Shown: in pieces, positions 10,331 to 21,500 of the stretch
Layout: every line of letters begins with the position of its first letter
How positions within the stretch are numbered: the first letter of the stretch is position 1
Assembly (NCBI GenBank): GCA_039090855.1
Contig: CM077011.1
Span: 135,162,749-135,226,748 of the forward strand
Direction: 5' to 3'
DNA from: Macrothele yani
Taxonomy: Eukaryota > Arthropoda > Arachnida > Araneae > Macrothelidae
DNA length: 64,000 nt
Notes under the pieces: generated by a model
Told to the model about the DNA's origin: nothing
Databases searched by the model: none
The model's input: only the letters and a program-made list of their open reading frames with translations
Program-made: the position numbers and the translations under genes

Positions 10331-11640
10331 TTATGTGATTACGATACAAGGACTGGAATTAGAAATCAAGCGAAAAAAAAAAAAAAAAAAAAAAGAAGCA
10401 GCACGTGGTTTCCCGCTTCCAGAAAAATAACTCTTCTATTTACTTTTTATTTCCAGAAAAGGAACATTTCTGCAAGTTAAATTTGTCGGATTACTAAAAG
10501 CCCTTGAGGCTAATGGGTTTGGGATGTATTGTAAGACTCCAACATGGCGCCCGACCGTCTGAGAAAATGTACATATTTATTTTAACCAAGTCGGTTCGGA
10601 ATGTATGAACACAATACTGTGTACAATGCTGGCGAACTATGCTGTCCGTTGGAGATTAGTTCTTGGAAAAGGTCAATGTCGCGATTGGGGCCGTTAGGTG
10701 ACCTTCGTAACGCAGCGAAGGCTGGGGGTTAGGGGTCAGGGAGTAAACGGGTCGGAAAAGAATGGGGGAGGCAACAGTGGAGGCTCGTTGTCTGCCTCTC
10801 ACTAGATAGTTCATCGCGCCTCAGGCGATAGGGCAGTGGTTAGTACGCGGGCGCGAGGCTCGATATTCAGTTAGTTGAGGGTCGGAGCTTGGTGGAGGAG
10901 CACGTGTATGCTGCTCGACAGGAAGCTAAAAACTTAGTATGTCCTCGTGGATGGACGGAAATTTAGCGTTCTTGTGACACACACCGTTGCAGGCTCTCAT
11001 AAGCGCGTGGAGATTCTGTGCCAAAGAGCGGACAGACTCCGGCAGGTATTATTAGGAAGAACAATAAAGTGTTAGCAAGGAGAGCTGCACGACGACGAAA
11101 ACGCACGTGTGAAACAATGCGCAAGTGATTTCTTGCCACGAGCGAAGTCTCCGATATACAGCCTAGGCTCGGACAGCATTTCTTTGAATAATGATTAAAT
11201 TTGGTTTAAGTTTAGAAAACTTTGATGGATTCTTTTCGAGGCCTGTCTCATCGTTATTCATTCACCTCCCCTCCCTTGATCAGCCGATCTTAATATAACA
11301 AAGCTGAGGGAGCGGAGCGCCTGTTTGACCAATAATTATAAATTATTGGTTATCTAAGTAACAGGAACCTTGACCTATTGTCTGTGGGGTGCGTGCTCCG
11401 GTGAACGAGCTTTGATTACAGAGCCTTGCAGGACTTTGAATTACATAAGGCAGGTGGAGCATTTACGTTCGCCCCTACACTGACACTCAACATTCATCGC
11501 AGCACAATCATGAGCAGGGTCTTCGAACTCGTTAAAGGTTTCATGATTGAGAATAGCAGGACGATGCAATGGACATGATCGTTATCTTTAAGCAGCCGGT
11601 TCAGCACGCCGTATTGTAGCTTCTTCCGGACTTTCTGTGG
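10331..11640. other. Unassigned stretch with a poly-A run
   Basis: A run of A occurs near 10372-10394. A TGGCGCCCGAC motif at about 10544 resembles a retroelement primer-binding site, but no LTR, gag or pol sequence supports it. The remainder has no coding signal I trust. Confidence 0.5.
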
Positions 11641-11643
11641 CTT

Positions 11644-11928
11644 GCTGACCGAGTCTGATTAGTTAAATTCGTAGAACACCGTGAACTTACTGAGATTCTT
11701 GCTCTTCTGATGAATTTCGAGTGATTTTAGATTGGCCTGAACGTCGTACTTCAGCTTCAGCACGTCATAATGCAGCCTCTTCTGGGCACTCTGTGGCTTG
11801 CTGACCAAGTCTGATTCGTTGAATTCGGGAAACGTCCTGAACACGTTCACTTTGTCGATCTTCTGATGATTGTCGATCACGTTTAGATTGCCGTGGACGT
11901 TGTATTTGAACAGCAGCGTCAAATACAA
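11644..11928 (-). pseudogene. Unrecognised ORF built of a ~52-residue internal repeat
   Basis: The minus-strand frame contains two and a half related blocks with a period of 52 codons (156 bp). Shared elements are SD.VSKPQ, KYDVQANLKSL/KYNVHGNLNVI and HQK. An in-frame stop separates the open part from a further repeat at the 11644 side. I do not recognise the family. Codon-phase conservation suggests a former coding tandem repeat, either a host exon fragment or a transposon protein. Confidence 0.35.
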
Positions 11929-12059
11929 CGTTTAGCAGAGTCTTGATCTTTCATCATAGCAGTTATGGTATGAAACTGTCATTTGAAAATAACTTTCTTA
12001 CTTCATTTTTGTTTTTTGTACTTATAGTTATCGAATAGCATTCATATACACTTTTTACG

Positions 12060-12515
12060 CTTTCCATCCTTTGGTTGAAGAAGCGTATGTGCTCCAGCTT
12101 TGTCCGTCTGTCTGCACGATAACTCGCGTAAAAATGGTTCGATCAAATTTTAGTATGTGATAGGGACCACCTGGGAACGAACCCTATTGGAAATGGGGTC
12201 AAAGGTCACGACTGAGGAACGGAATTTATGTCATTGCCCTTATGCGTCAGAACTTGCGTTAAAATGTTTCTATTTCGATGAAATTTTAGTATGTGGTAGG
12301 GGACCACCTGGGGACAAATCCTGTTGAAAATGGACCAAATGGGGTCAAAGGTCAGGACATAGGAGCAGGATCCATTCCATTGCCCATATGCGTCATAACT
12401 TACGTAAAAATGCTTCGATTGCGACAAAACTTTGGTATGTTGTTCCGGAGGTATACTGCACCGGTTCTGTTGAATATCATCGAAATGGGGTCAAAGGTCA
12501 GGACACGGGAGCGGG
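12060..12515. repeat. ~146-bp tandem repeat carrying nuclear-receptor DR1-like motifs
   Basis: It is introduced by TTTGTCCGTCTGTCTG, followed by three units with ACTTGCGTAAAAATG-type and GGGACCACCTGGG-type blocks. Each ends in TGGGGTCAAAGGTCA (12194, 12340, 12486), giving an exact spacing of 146 bp. The last motif matches the half-site consensus RGGTCA-A-AGGTCA. No protein-coding signal. Confidence 0.85.
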
Positions 12516-13435
12516 ATTTATTCCACAGCCATTATTAAATAACTTGAGTAATGATTTCCGGTATGTTGCAAAGCGTATCATAAACAATGTATCGCACGAT
12601 TTTACTAACTTGTTTTAAAAAGGGCATAATTAATATTTTAAAATTGTTCCGAGTAATAAACCCCACAGCGTTAGGTGCATCTTTATGTGTGTGATAATAA
12701 TTCATGTCTGCGCCATTTTGTTTTTGAGCGTGTTTACTGAACACCAGGACAGAATTTATTGCATAAAAGACTTACCTGGAAATAGCGCTTCATAAGTTCT
12801 AAAATTCACAAGAAAACTCGGTCAGGTATAAGATATGTACTTCTACGCGTAAGCAATGGAGGGCTGACAGTTCTTAGGCATAAATATATCAGACACAACA
12901 AAGTCGCATTTTCCCTGTGTTCGTTCGCCGCACATTAGATGTTTCAATAGGCAGCTGATGAAATATCGAATACAAATAACAGCAGTCAGTCGCAATATTT
13001 CTCGGATTTCTTTCTTTCTTTTTTTTTTTTTTTTTATGAAATCCTTTAAAAGCAGTCCTTTTCAGTGGGGTTCCCGTCCTTCAAAACCCCTGGGAAAATG
13101 CATAGTGGTCCTAAATCGCATTGTTTTATTTACTATAAAAAAGATCACGCAGAGGACAAGCAACTACGTTCTCTTGTTCCTGATATTGCCAGATAGCAAA
13201 AATGCGTTAAAATAGTAACAGCATTTTCGGAAACTTAGAATTGCGCAGTTGCAAATGATAAAATTTTATGGTAGTTCATGCATAGAAGCACAAACAGAAT
13301 TTTTTTTGTTTTCTTTCTTTTTCATTTCTTCTACAAATATAAAATATACCTGGACATATTCTGCGAAAAAAAATTTAATTTCATTATGAGATCTGATGTG
13401 CTGTTTTATCTATATCAGTTTTTTTGTACATTTGA
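12516..13435. other. Unassigned AT-rich stretch
   Basis: No gene or known repeat recognised. Poly-T runs occur near 13018-13035 and 13300-13325. Confidence 0.5.
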
Positions 13436-13439
13436 ACGC

Positions 13440-14130
13440 ACCTCACTGTAAAAGTCAAGACCATAGCTTAAATTGCATTTAAAATTCCTAGGTCTAGGTT
13501 CCTTGAATGCATCTGACATAAAATGCGTTAATGGCTCTCGAGAACTTTTTATTCACTATTCAGACTTACGAAATATTAAAATCATTGTAGTTTCACATGC
13601 GACAATAACAACTTAAATTTGTGAAAAAATTTAGGACCTACTATAAACCGAATGGTCCCCGGCATAGGCGCCTTCTAAACATGCACTTTAAGGCTGTTCC
13701 TTTGAGTCTCTTTTATTAGGCCTTCTAACATGTTTATACAAATCAAATATTTATATTGTAACTTCAAATCTTCCAAAAAGGCCTGAAGCCTATGTATCTT
13801 TCAGACAGTTTAAAGCTGTTCCATTGAGCCTCTTTTATTAGTTCTTGTAACATGTTTATACAAAACTGATATTTAGGTTGTAACTCAGTCTTCCTAAAAG
13901 GCCCGCGGTCTAGGTGTCTTGTAAATATCTGACGACTAATGTATTGAGTACATTTCACTAGCTTTCAGGCATGTCTACACGCACCGAATATTTAGGTTGT
14001 AATTCAAAACTTACGAGAAAGGCCGGCCGCCTACGTTATTTTTAAACACTTGAAGATCGATCCGTTGGATCCTTTTTTATTAGCTTTTTATTGTAGTTAT
14101 TACACACAAAATATTAAAATCATAACTAAA
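13440..14130. repeat. Diverged ~120-bp tandem repeat
   Basis: Four to five degenerate units share GATATTTAGGTTGTAACTCA-like, AAAAGGCC, GTTCC.TTGAGTC and TTTTTATTAG blocks. Starts are roughly at 13500, 13630, 13750, 13870 and 13990. Clearly old by divergence. No coding signal. Confidence 0.7.
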
Positions 14131-14199
14131 AATTACATGAATTGAAAAACTTCTATATATCGTCTTATGTCACTAGGACCTGCAGCAGTTTTGGAAGAA

Positions 14200-14267
14200 A
14201 CGTTTTCAAAGAAGACAGTTTTGGAAGAAATTTGGGGAGACTTTCATCCAGCAGTGGATTGATAATG

Positions 14268-14302
<35 letters not shown>

Positions 14303-14310
14303 TGTGTGCT
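14200..14310 (+). repeat. 5'-truncated RTE LINE tail with a (TG)n microsatellite
   Basis: About 60 bases match the last codons of the LINE at 56.4-59.6 kb (GGAAGAAATTTGGGGAGACTT ... CCAGCAGTGGATT; compare 59498-59540). At the place where that LINE has its GAT repeat tail, this copy runs into (TG)n at 14268-14309. It is a severely truncated insertion with an expanded tail. Confidence 0.8.
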
Positions 14311-15098
14311 TATCCTCCAGAAAAAACAGTACCGTTTTGCATATGTGTGTGAATGTGTGCTTTTTTTTCTGGAGAAAAAGATGCCGTTACTCTAAAACAC
14401 AAGCTGCTGTTGCTAAAGAAGGCCGATGGACCTAACAAAAAGCAAATAAATTTCTTGAACATTTTTCTTAAGCCTTTTTCTAAAACAAAGCGAAAATTTT
14501 CAGTTCCGGCACGTTTTGACAGAAGAAAAGCAAAGCGCGCACACACACACTCACACACACCAGGAGCGCCGACTTCACCAAATTATTGGGGGGGGGCACA
14601 GATGTGAAGAGATCTGACGTGGGAAGACCACTCTCCCCCATTGTCAGGAGGAAAATAAAAAAAAAAAGGACGAAAAAGATAAACTACAAGATTTCACGTA
14701 TGTTTTAAAAGGCAATTGTAATTGCTGATCAGGAAATGTACAAAAAAACAAACAACACAAATATTCTTTTGCTGAATATTAATATTTTTAAAAATAAAAT
14801 TCAGCCTGTGATTTTTTGTCAATGTATCCAAACAGATGTTATTTCCAAACGTTTGTAAAAAATATGAGAAATTAGTTGGCTTACTTATACGTACAAAGAA
14901 GAAGCGCAAAGAATAAAAAGCTAAATAAAGGCACCAGATGTTATATGATCCTGTAGTTTTATTTATTTTATTCTTGATAACTATTTTAAACAGTTATCAC
15001 ATACCACGAGAAGAACAAGTCAAACACAATACAGGGCGGGCAATGCAGTTTCTTTTTTCTTCTTTCATCTTTTTTTTTTCCGGTTGGGTGTTTTTCTT
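14311..15098. other. Unassigned stretch with short CA/TG tracts
   Basis: Short (CA)n at about 14538-14565 and G-run at about 14590. Open frames here are low-complexity and unconvincing. No gene recognised. Confidence 0.5.
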
Positions 15099-15099
15099 T

Positions 15100-15171
15100 T
15101 CTTTTTTTTTTTTTATTGAAGGTTTAACGACCACCGTGAGCAACTCAATGGGTTATAAGCAGTCGCCCGTC
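15100..15171 (-). repeat. 3' end of the main tRNA-derived SINE family, truncated
   Basis: Reverse complement of the 3' half of the SINE seen at 37801-38026: poly-T first, then GGTTTAACGACCACCGTGAG and ATAAGCAGTCGCCCGT. It ends abruptly at the start of the satellite array. Confidence 0.85.
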
Positions 15172-17930
15172 TGCAGACATCTGCAGAAAATTGGTTGAGT
15201 TGTACTTTGTAAACGCTGAAAATTTCCCGATGTGAAGACCAGAAATTCTTTGTATTTCATATTCGGCATCGCCCCCCCCCCGACAGGTTTGCTGAGTAGG
15301 CACATACCCTCAGATATGTGTCGAGTTGTAGCTTGTAAATGCTAAAAATCTCCCGATCGGACAAGAAATTCTCTATATTTCACACTTTGTAGTATCACCC
15401 CCCCCCCCCCGACAGGTGTGCTCAGTAGGTTTACGCCCTGAGATAATGTCTCCAGTTGTAGTTTGTAAATGCTGAAAATCTCCCGATCAGACAAGAAATT
15501 TTTTATATTTCACACTTTTTAGTATTACCCCCCCCCCCCTTGACAGGTGTGCTCAGTAGGTTTACGCCCTGAGATAATGTCTCCAGTTGTAGTTTGTAAA
15601 TGCTGAAAATCTCCCGATCGGACAAGAAATTTTTTATATTTCACACTTTTTAGTATTACCCCCCCCCCTTGACAGGTGTGCTCAGTAGGTTTACGCCCTG
15701 AGATAATGTCTCCAGTTGTAGTTTGTAAATGCTGAAAATCTCCCGATCGGACAAGAAATTTTTTATATTTCACACTTTTTAGTATTACCCCCCCCCCCGA
15801 CAGATGTGCTCAGTAGGTTTATACGCCCTGAGATAATGTCTCCAGTTGTAGTTTGTAAATGCTGAAAATCTCCCGATCGGACAAGAAATTCTTTATATTT
15901 CACAATTATCATATACCCCCCCCCCCGGACAGGTTTGCTGACTTGGCATGTACCCTCAAATAATCTGCCGAGTTGTAGCTTATAAATGCTGAAAATCTCT
16001 CGATCAGGAGAGAAATTCTTCATATTTTACACTTTATGGTATAACCCCCCCCCCACACACACACACAAGTTTTCAGAGCGGGCACGTGCGCTCAGACAAT
16101 GTTACGAGATGTAGCTTGTAAATGCTGAAAATCTCCCGATCGGACGAGAAATTTTATATATTTCACACTTTTTAGTATTACCCCCCCCCCCCCCCGACAG
16201 GTGTGCTCAGTAGGTTTACGCCCTGAGATAATGTCTCCAGTTGTAGTTTGTAAATGCTGAAAATCTCCCGATCGGACAAGAAATTCTTTATATTTTACAC
16301 TTTGTAGTATTACCCCCTCCCCCCGCGACAGGTGTGCTCAGTAGGTTTACGCCCTGAGATAATGTGTCCAGTTTTAGTTTGTAAATGCTGAAAATCTCCC
16401 GATCGGACAAGAAATTTTTTATATTTCACACTTTTTAGTATTACCCCCCCCCCCGACAGGAGTGCTCAGTAGGTTTACGCCCTGAGATAATGGGTCCAGT
16501 TGTAGTTTGTAAATGCTGAAAATCTCCCGATCGGACAAGAAATTTTTTATATTTCACACTTTTTAGTATTACCCCCCCCCCGACAGATGTGCTCAGTAGG
16601 TTTATACGCCCTGAGATAATGTCTCCAGTTGTAGTTTGTAAATGCTGAAAATCTCCCGATCGGACAAGAAATTCTTTATATTTCACAATTATCATATACC
16701 CCCCCCCCCCCCCGACAGGTTTGCTGACTTGGCATGTGCCCTCAAATAATCTGCCGAGTTGTAGCTTATAAATGCTGAAAATCTCTCGATCGGGAGAGAA
16801 ATTCTTCATATCTTGCACTTTATGGTATAACCCCCCCCCCCCCACACACACACACACAAGTTTTCAGAGCGGGCACGTGCGCTCAGACAATGTTACGAGA
16901 TGTAGCTTGTAAATGCTGAAAATCTCGCGATCGGACGAGAAATTTTATATATTTCACACTTTTTAGTATTACCCCCCCCCCCCCGACAGGTGTGCTCAGT
17001 AGGTTTACGCCCTGAGATAATGTCTCCAGTTTTAGTTTGTAAATGCTGAAAATCTCCCGATCGGACAAGAAATTCTCTATATTTCACACTTTGTAGTATT
17101 TACCCCCCCCCCCGACAGGTGTGCTCAGTAGGTTTACGCCCTGAGATAATGTGACCAGTTGTAGTTTGTAAATGCTGAAAATCTCCCGATCGGACAAGAA
17201 ATTTTATATATTTCACACTTTTTAGTATTACCCCCCCCCCCCGACAGGTGTGCTCAGTAGGTTTACGCCCTGAGATAATGGGTCCAGTTGTAGTTTGTAA
17301 ATGCTGAAAATCTCCCGATCGGACAAGAAATTCTCTATATTTCACACTTTGTAGTATTTACCCCCCCCCGACAGGTGTGCTCAGTAGGTTTACGCCCTGA
17401 GATAATGTGTCCAGTTGTAGTTTGTAAATGCTGAAAATCTCCCGATCGGACAAGAAATTTGTTATATTTCACACTTTTTAGTATTACCCCCCCCCCCCCC
17501 GACAGGTGTGCTCAGTAGGTTTATACGCCCTGAGATAATGTCTCCAGTTGTAGTTTGTAAATGCTGAAAATCTCCCGATCGGACAAGAAATGCTTTATAT
17601 TTCACAATTATCATATACCCCCCCCCCCCCCCACCCCCACCCCACCCGACAGGTTTGGTGACTAGGCATGTGCCCTCAAATAATCTGCCGAGTTGTAGCT
17701 TATAAATGCTGAAAATCTTTCGATCGGGATAGAAATGCTTCATATTTTACACTTTTTGGTATACCCCCCCCCCCCCCCAAGTTTTCAGAGCAGGCACGTG
17801 CGCTCAGACAATGTTACGAGTTGTAGTTTGTAAATGCTGAAAATCTCCCGATCGGACGAGAAATTGTTCATATTTTACACTTTTGATATATTCTCCCCCC
17901 CCCCCCCCCGGTTTGCTGAGTAGGCTCGTG
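15172..17930. repeat. ~130-bp satellite array with variable C-runs, about 21 units
   Basis: The unit is a GTTGTAGTTTGTAAATGCTG block, then AAAATCTCCCGATCGGACAA, AGAAATT, TATATTTCACACTTT, a poly-C run of about 8 to 17, then GACAGGTGTGCTCAGTAGG. Each unit has the palindrome CCGATCGG. Some units are variants (GTTTGCTGACTTGGC, CACACACACA after the C run). A set of three consecutive variants recurs near 15800, 16582 and 17505, indicating higher-order repeats of about six or seven units. Open frames inside are repeat artefacts. Confidence 0.95.
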
Positions 17931-17940
17931 CCCGAAAATA

Positions 17941-18360
17941 TTTAGTGCCTAAGTAACTTACGGCGATCATTTTCACGGTCAATCTCTTACTAGTGGGCCA
18001 AGAAACGGCAATTGTTATACGGCCCCTTAAACATTTGTGCCCAAATGTCCGGGTGCCCAAATGTCCGGGTGCCCAAATGTCCGGTGCCCAAATGTCCGGT
18101 GCCCAAATGTCCGCCCAGTCTTTCAGACAGAAATTCGTAAATATGTCTCAATTTCTTAATGATAATGAGATATAAGTGAAATTTTTTTGTGCACACCACT
18201 TGCTCAAGTAGGGAGAAATATAGGAACACTATAATTTTCAACGCAGCGCAATTTCATTGCTTTAAAAATGAATGTGCCCAAATGTCCGGGTGCCCAAATG
18301 TCCGGTGCCCAAATGTCCGGTGCCCAAAAGTCCGGTGCCCAAATGTCCGAACCCCGTCGG
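17941..18360. repeat. Foldback-type end with 15-16-bp minisatellite (two blocks)
   Basis: 18000-18035 is the reverse complement of the 3355-3395 foldback motif. It is followed by five units of GTGCCCAAATGTCCGG (18038-18112), a 155-bp spacer, and a second block of five units in the same orientation (18271-18350). The first block directly adjoins the satellite array. I could not delimit an entire element or find a target duplication. Confidence 0.75.
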
Positions 18361-20000
18361 TGGTTGTAGCAGGCATCTCTCCCCATCCACTGCGTTCTCT
18401 CTTGCTTCCTGTCGAGAGGGTCGCGCTTTCTTGGAACCTTCGTTGGGGACCGGACAATTCCGCTGGCTTTGGGCTGATAATTCTCTTTTTTTCCTCCTTG
18501 CTGGCTTTTCGCTTGTTTTCGGCGCTGGTGGGTCAGTAGATCGCCTCTCCCTCTCGGCCTTTTTTTTTTCTTTCTGTCCAGCTCTTTTGTGATTCTTTTT
18601 CGTCCGTTCCTTCTAAATCTTTATCTCACCGCTGACAACCACTGTCATAATCGCCCTCGTGGGGTGTTATGCTTATACTTAGTTTTAATATATTTGTTTC
18701 TGGTAATTTGCTGCCACCAGACCAGGATATTTCAGTCCCGGTCAAACTTACGTTGTTTTTCTCCTCAGAGGCATGGTGAAGGAAAAGACGATTTGTAGAG
18801 TACATACTTAGAGCTGAAAAATATGTACAGGTTTATTTACAGCTTTGGCGACGAGTAAGTTGAAGATACATGTCAAAAGAGTTGAACTTGAGCAAGTCGA
18901 CAGTCCAGCACGAACATAGTTCATTCACAGTCCAGTCTTTGCATTATGAGTATGCACACAGCATCATGAAATTATTTATACATAATTATATGCTCTTCAC
19001 AGGTGGCTAGATTTCTCACTCAGGTGGAGTGCAGCAGACCGCAGTCTGGCATTTAGTAGTATTACACAGTTATTAATTACCCACAGGTAATGCAATACAT
19101 GTATACTTTAGTGGCCTTAACCCGCAGGTAGGCACCTAATTAATTCTCTAGTCAGCCGCAGCCGACTAGCGTACGTACATCTCGAGCGACGACTACAAAA
19201 CGAACGTCCTCTTCCTATTCGAGCAACAAGAGAAAGGTGCTCTATAAGTTCGTTACAACTTTTTCCCGCTTACTCTTGCTGAAGCCCGGATAGCGCACAG
19301 CCAATCACGAACGAGAAATCGTGGGAGCAAGAGGCCACATAATAAATCTCTCTTCCCTCCTCAGCTGTCTCTCGCTGCTTCAAACTTTCTGCGCCAATAA
19401 GGCATCCCAATGTTCTGTAAACTCCTGCCTCAGCATGGAATTCACCAAGGAAAGAATTTCCTTCCCCCTTCTCCTCTCCGTGGGACCATGGGCACACAAT
19501 ATGGCCGACCTGAAGTCATTTTTTCTTCCTACAAGGATAAAATGGCGTTCCACCTCCCATTTTGGATTTTTCCCATTTTCCCCGTCTTCAATATTTTTTT
19601 ACATCATCACAATGATGAACATCCCAGCAGTAAATGAAGCTGAAGAGATCCCTTTTAAAAGTGGAAAATGGAAATTCATTTTGAATGATATCCCCGGCAT
19701 TTCCAATTCGAATCTGTGATAGTTTTATATTCGTAAGGCTTCTAACCAAATTTGTGTGATATTTAGCATAACAGACTTCAAATATTTCTAGGTGCGCCTT
19801 TCAATCTGTAATTTAGTTAGCCTTAATTCAAGAATATGAACCTTATTTTTACAGAAAAGAAGGAAAACCAATCTTGTAAACTGATCCAGTCTTAAAAAAC
19901 TGATTCAGTCTTGGCGACAGATCACAATCATCCAGCTGACTCGCAAGAAATTAAAGCTGCGAAATCTTATACGGATATAAAAATGAAGACGTCAACTACA
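18361..20000. other. Unassigned stretch
   Basis: I found no gene with support. The short open frames near 19270-19720 lack recognisable domains and overlap on both strands. The sequence may be an old transposon interior. Confidence 0.5.
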
Positions 20001-20004
20001 AGAA

Positions 20005-21125
20005 CAAATGTCGCAATTGGATACCGCGACTAAATCCCGTATGCCTTCTGAGGAATCGGCGAAAAGAACCCTTAGAAGTAAGAGATCAAGGGATATCGAT
20101 AGTAATCCGCATAGTCTTGCAGATTTGACCTGCGAAGGGGACTGGCTGGTGTTTAACTGGTGATCCACATGGAGAACGGTTTTTGCTAAATGATAACGGC
20201 CCAAATTCGCAAGAGCGAATAGTCATTTTTGTAACCGATGAGGGACTTCGTCATCTTTTCGCAGCTGATGTATGGTTCATGGATGAAAACCTTACGTTAG
20301 CTTCTCGCCATTTCCAGCAACTGTACGAAGTTAGAGTGGCCGTTCAAAATGTTTTTGTTTCGGCAGTATATTGCTTGTTGCAATACAAAACACAGAAAAC
20401 TTACGAAGAGATACTTGTGCCAAGAAAGAAACCTTTACCCAGATCCTGTCACATCAATGTCGATTTTGAGAAGGCAGTCATGCAAAGTCTGTGCTGGAAA
20501 ACCATATAAGTACTCGTGGTTGCTTTTATCATCTTACCCAAAGCACACACAGAAAAATCCAATCTTTAGGGCTGGGCATATAGAGAAGATGAGAACTTCA
20601 GCCGCTTTTGTGGGATGCCGGACGGTCTGGCATTTTGTGCCGATAGAAAACATACCTTCGGGTATGTCATATTTACAAACTGTGATGCCTGCAGCAGCCG
20701 CTGTTCTTGCAAACTATTTTGAAATGACGTATGTCAATGGAACATTTAGGAGAGTAGGCAACATCAAGGCATTAAACATTAAGATTCGCAGGACTGAAGC
20801 CCCATTTCCCACACATTTGTGGAATGTATACATGAAAAAACACTAGCTGATGGGGAAAGAACAAACAACCAGTGTGAGGGATGGAATCATTGATTCTCAA
20901 ACCTTGTTAATTATAAGCATCCACTTGTATGGACACTCATTAAGAAGTGGGCTTGGAAGTGGCTGCTGACGAAACAAAGTTGGAACAGCTGGCTCTGGGT
21001 ACATCAGTAGTTAAAAAGAAACGTGGCATCTACGAAGAAATGCAGAGAAAGTTAAAAAGATAAGCCAAGAATATTCTAGTAGTATTCGCAGGCTAGAAGA
21101 ATTCCTTAATGCTATTACTTGTAGC
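20005..21125 (+). pseudogene. MULE (Mutator-like) transposase, decayed
   Basis: A DNA transposase of the MULE superfamily. In order: a Ser/Arg-rich lead ending in a SLADL segment (about 20110), VIFVTDEGLRHLFAADVWFMDE with the first catalytic Asp (20223-20285), FQQLYEVRVAVQNVFVSAVYCLL (20313-20375), INVDFEKAVMQ with the second acidic residue (about 20455), and a C-terminal FPTHLWNVYM and RTNNQCEGWNH block (20805-20900). At least one frameshift (about 20505) and several stops break it. MULEs typically make 9-bp target duplications, as does the foldback element at 1591-4785, so a related transposase could have moved such elements. No ends found. Confidence 0.85.
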
Positions 21126-21297
21126 ATAAGATTTAGGTAAATGTATTGTAGTATTTGTTTTCCATATCTAAATCATCCTTTGTGTTGCTGACAATTTTTT
21201 TTTTACATTTATTGTGTGGACGCTAATGTTACGGAGACTTAATACAAAATTTTTTGGAAAAAATATTAAATCTCTTTCGCAACATTTCTTTCCATTT

Positions 21298-21500
21298 CCC
21301 GGCCACGGATGGCCTCGTGGTCAACGTTCGCGACTGCCACGGAGAAAACTCGGGTTCGATCCCAGCAGGTACGAACGCTCGAACCACTAAATTTTCGCGG
21401 TGCGTCGGATGGGCATGTTAATCCGTCGGACCCCGGTTATAAATAAGGACGTCTTCCTCCCTCGTTCTGCCTCGCTTCCATGTGACTTTCCTGTCGGGCA
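21298..21500 (+). repeat. tRNA-derived SINE, second family
   Basis: A-box-like TGGCCTCGTGGTCAACG and B-box GGGTTCGATCCCA in tRNA-like spacing, followed by a non-tRNA body (GGTGCGTCGGATGGGCATG). Unrelated in its body to the main SINE of this window. Its 3' end is not clear. Confidence 0.6.

Noticed and set aside
10539..10560. TGGCGCCCGAC resembling a retroelement primer-binding site
   Set aside because: No long terminal repeat, gag or pol sequence around it; a short match can be chance.
14142..14607. Open frames with VCVCVC repeats
   Set aside because: Caused by TG/CA microsatellites; only the LINE tail is meaningful there.
15525..17743. Series of open frames with repeated SGDFQHLQTTTG peptides
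   Set aside because: These are six-frame readings of the 130-bp satellite; breaks follow C-run length, not codon structure.
15172..17930. CRISPR-like regular repeats
   Set aside because: The array is a contiguous eukaryotic satellite with related sequence throughout, no unique spacers and no cas genes.
19270..19720. Possible host exon (75- and 132-codon frames)
   Set aside because: Overlapping frames on both strands, no domain, no splice evidence.
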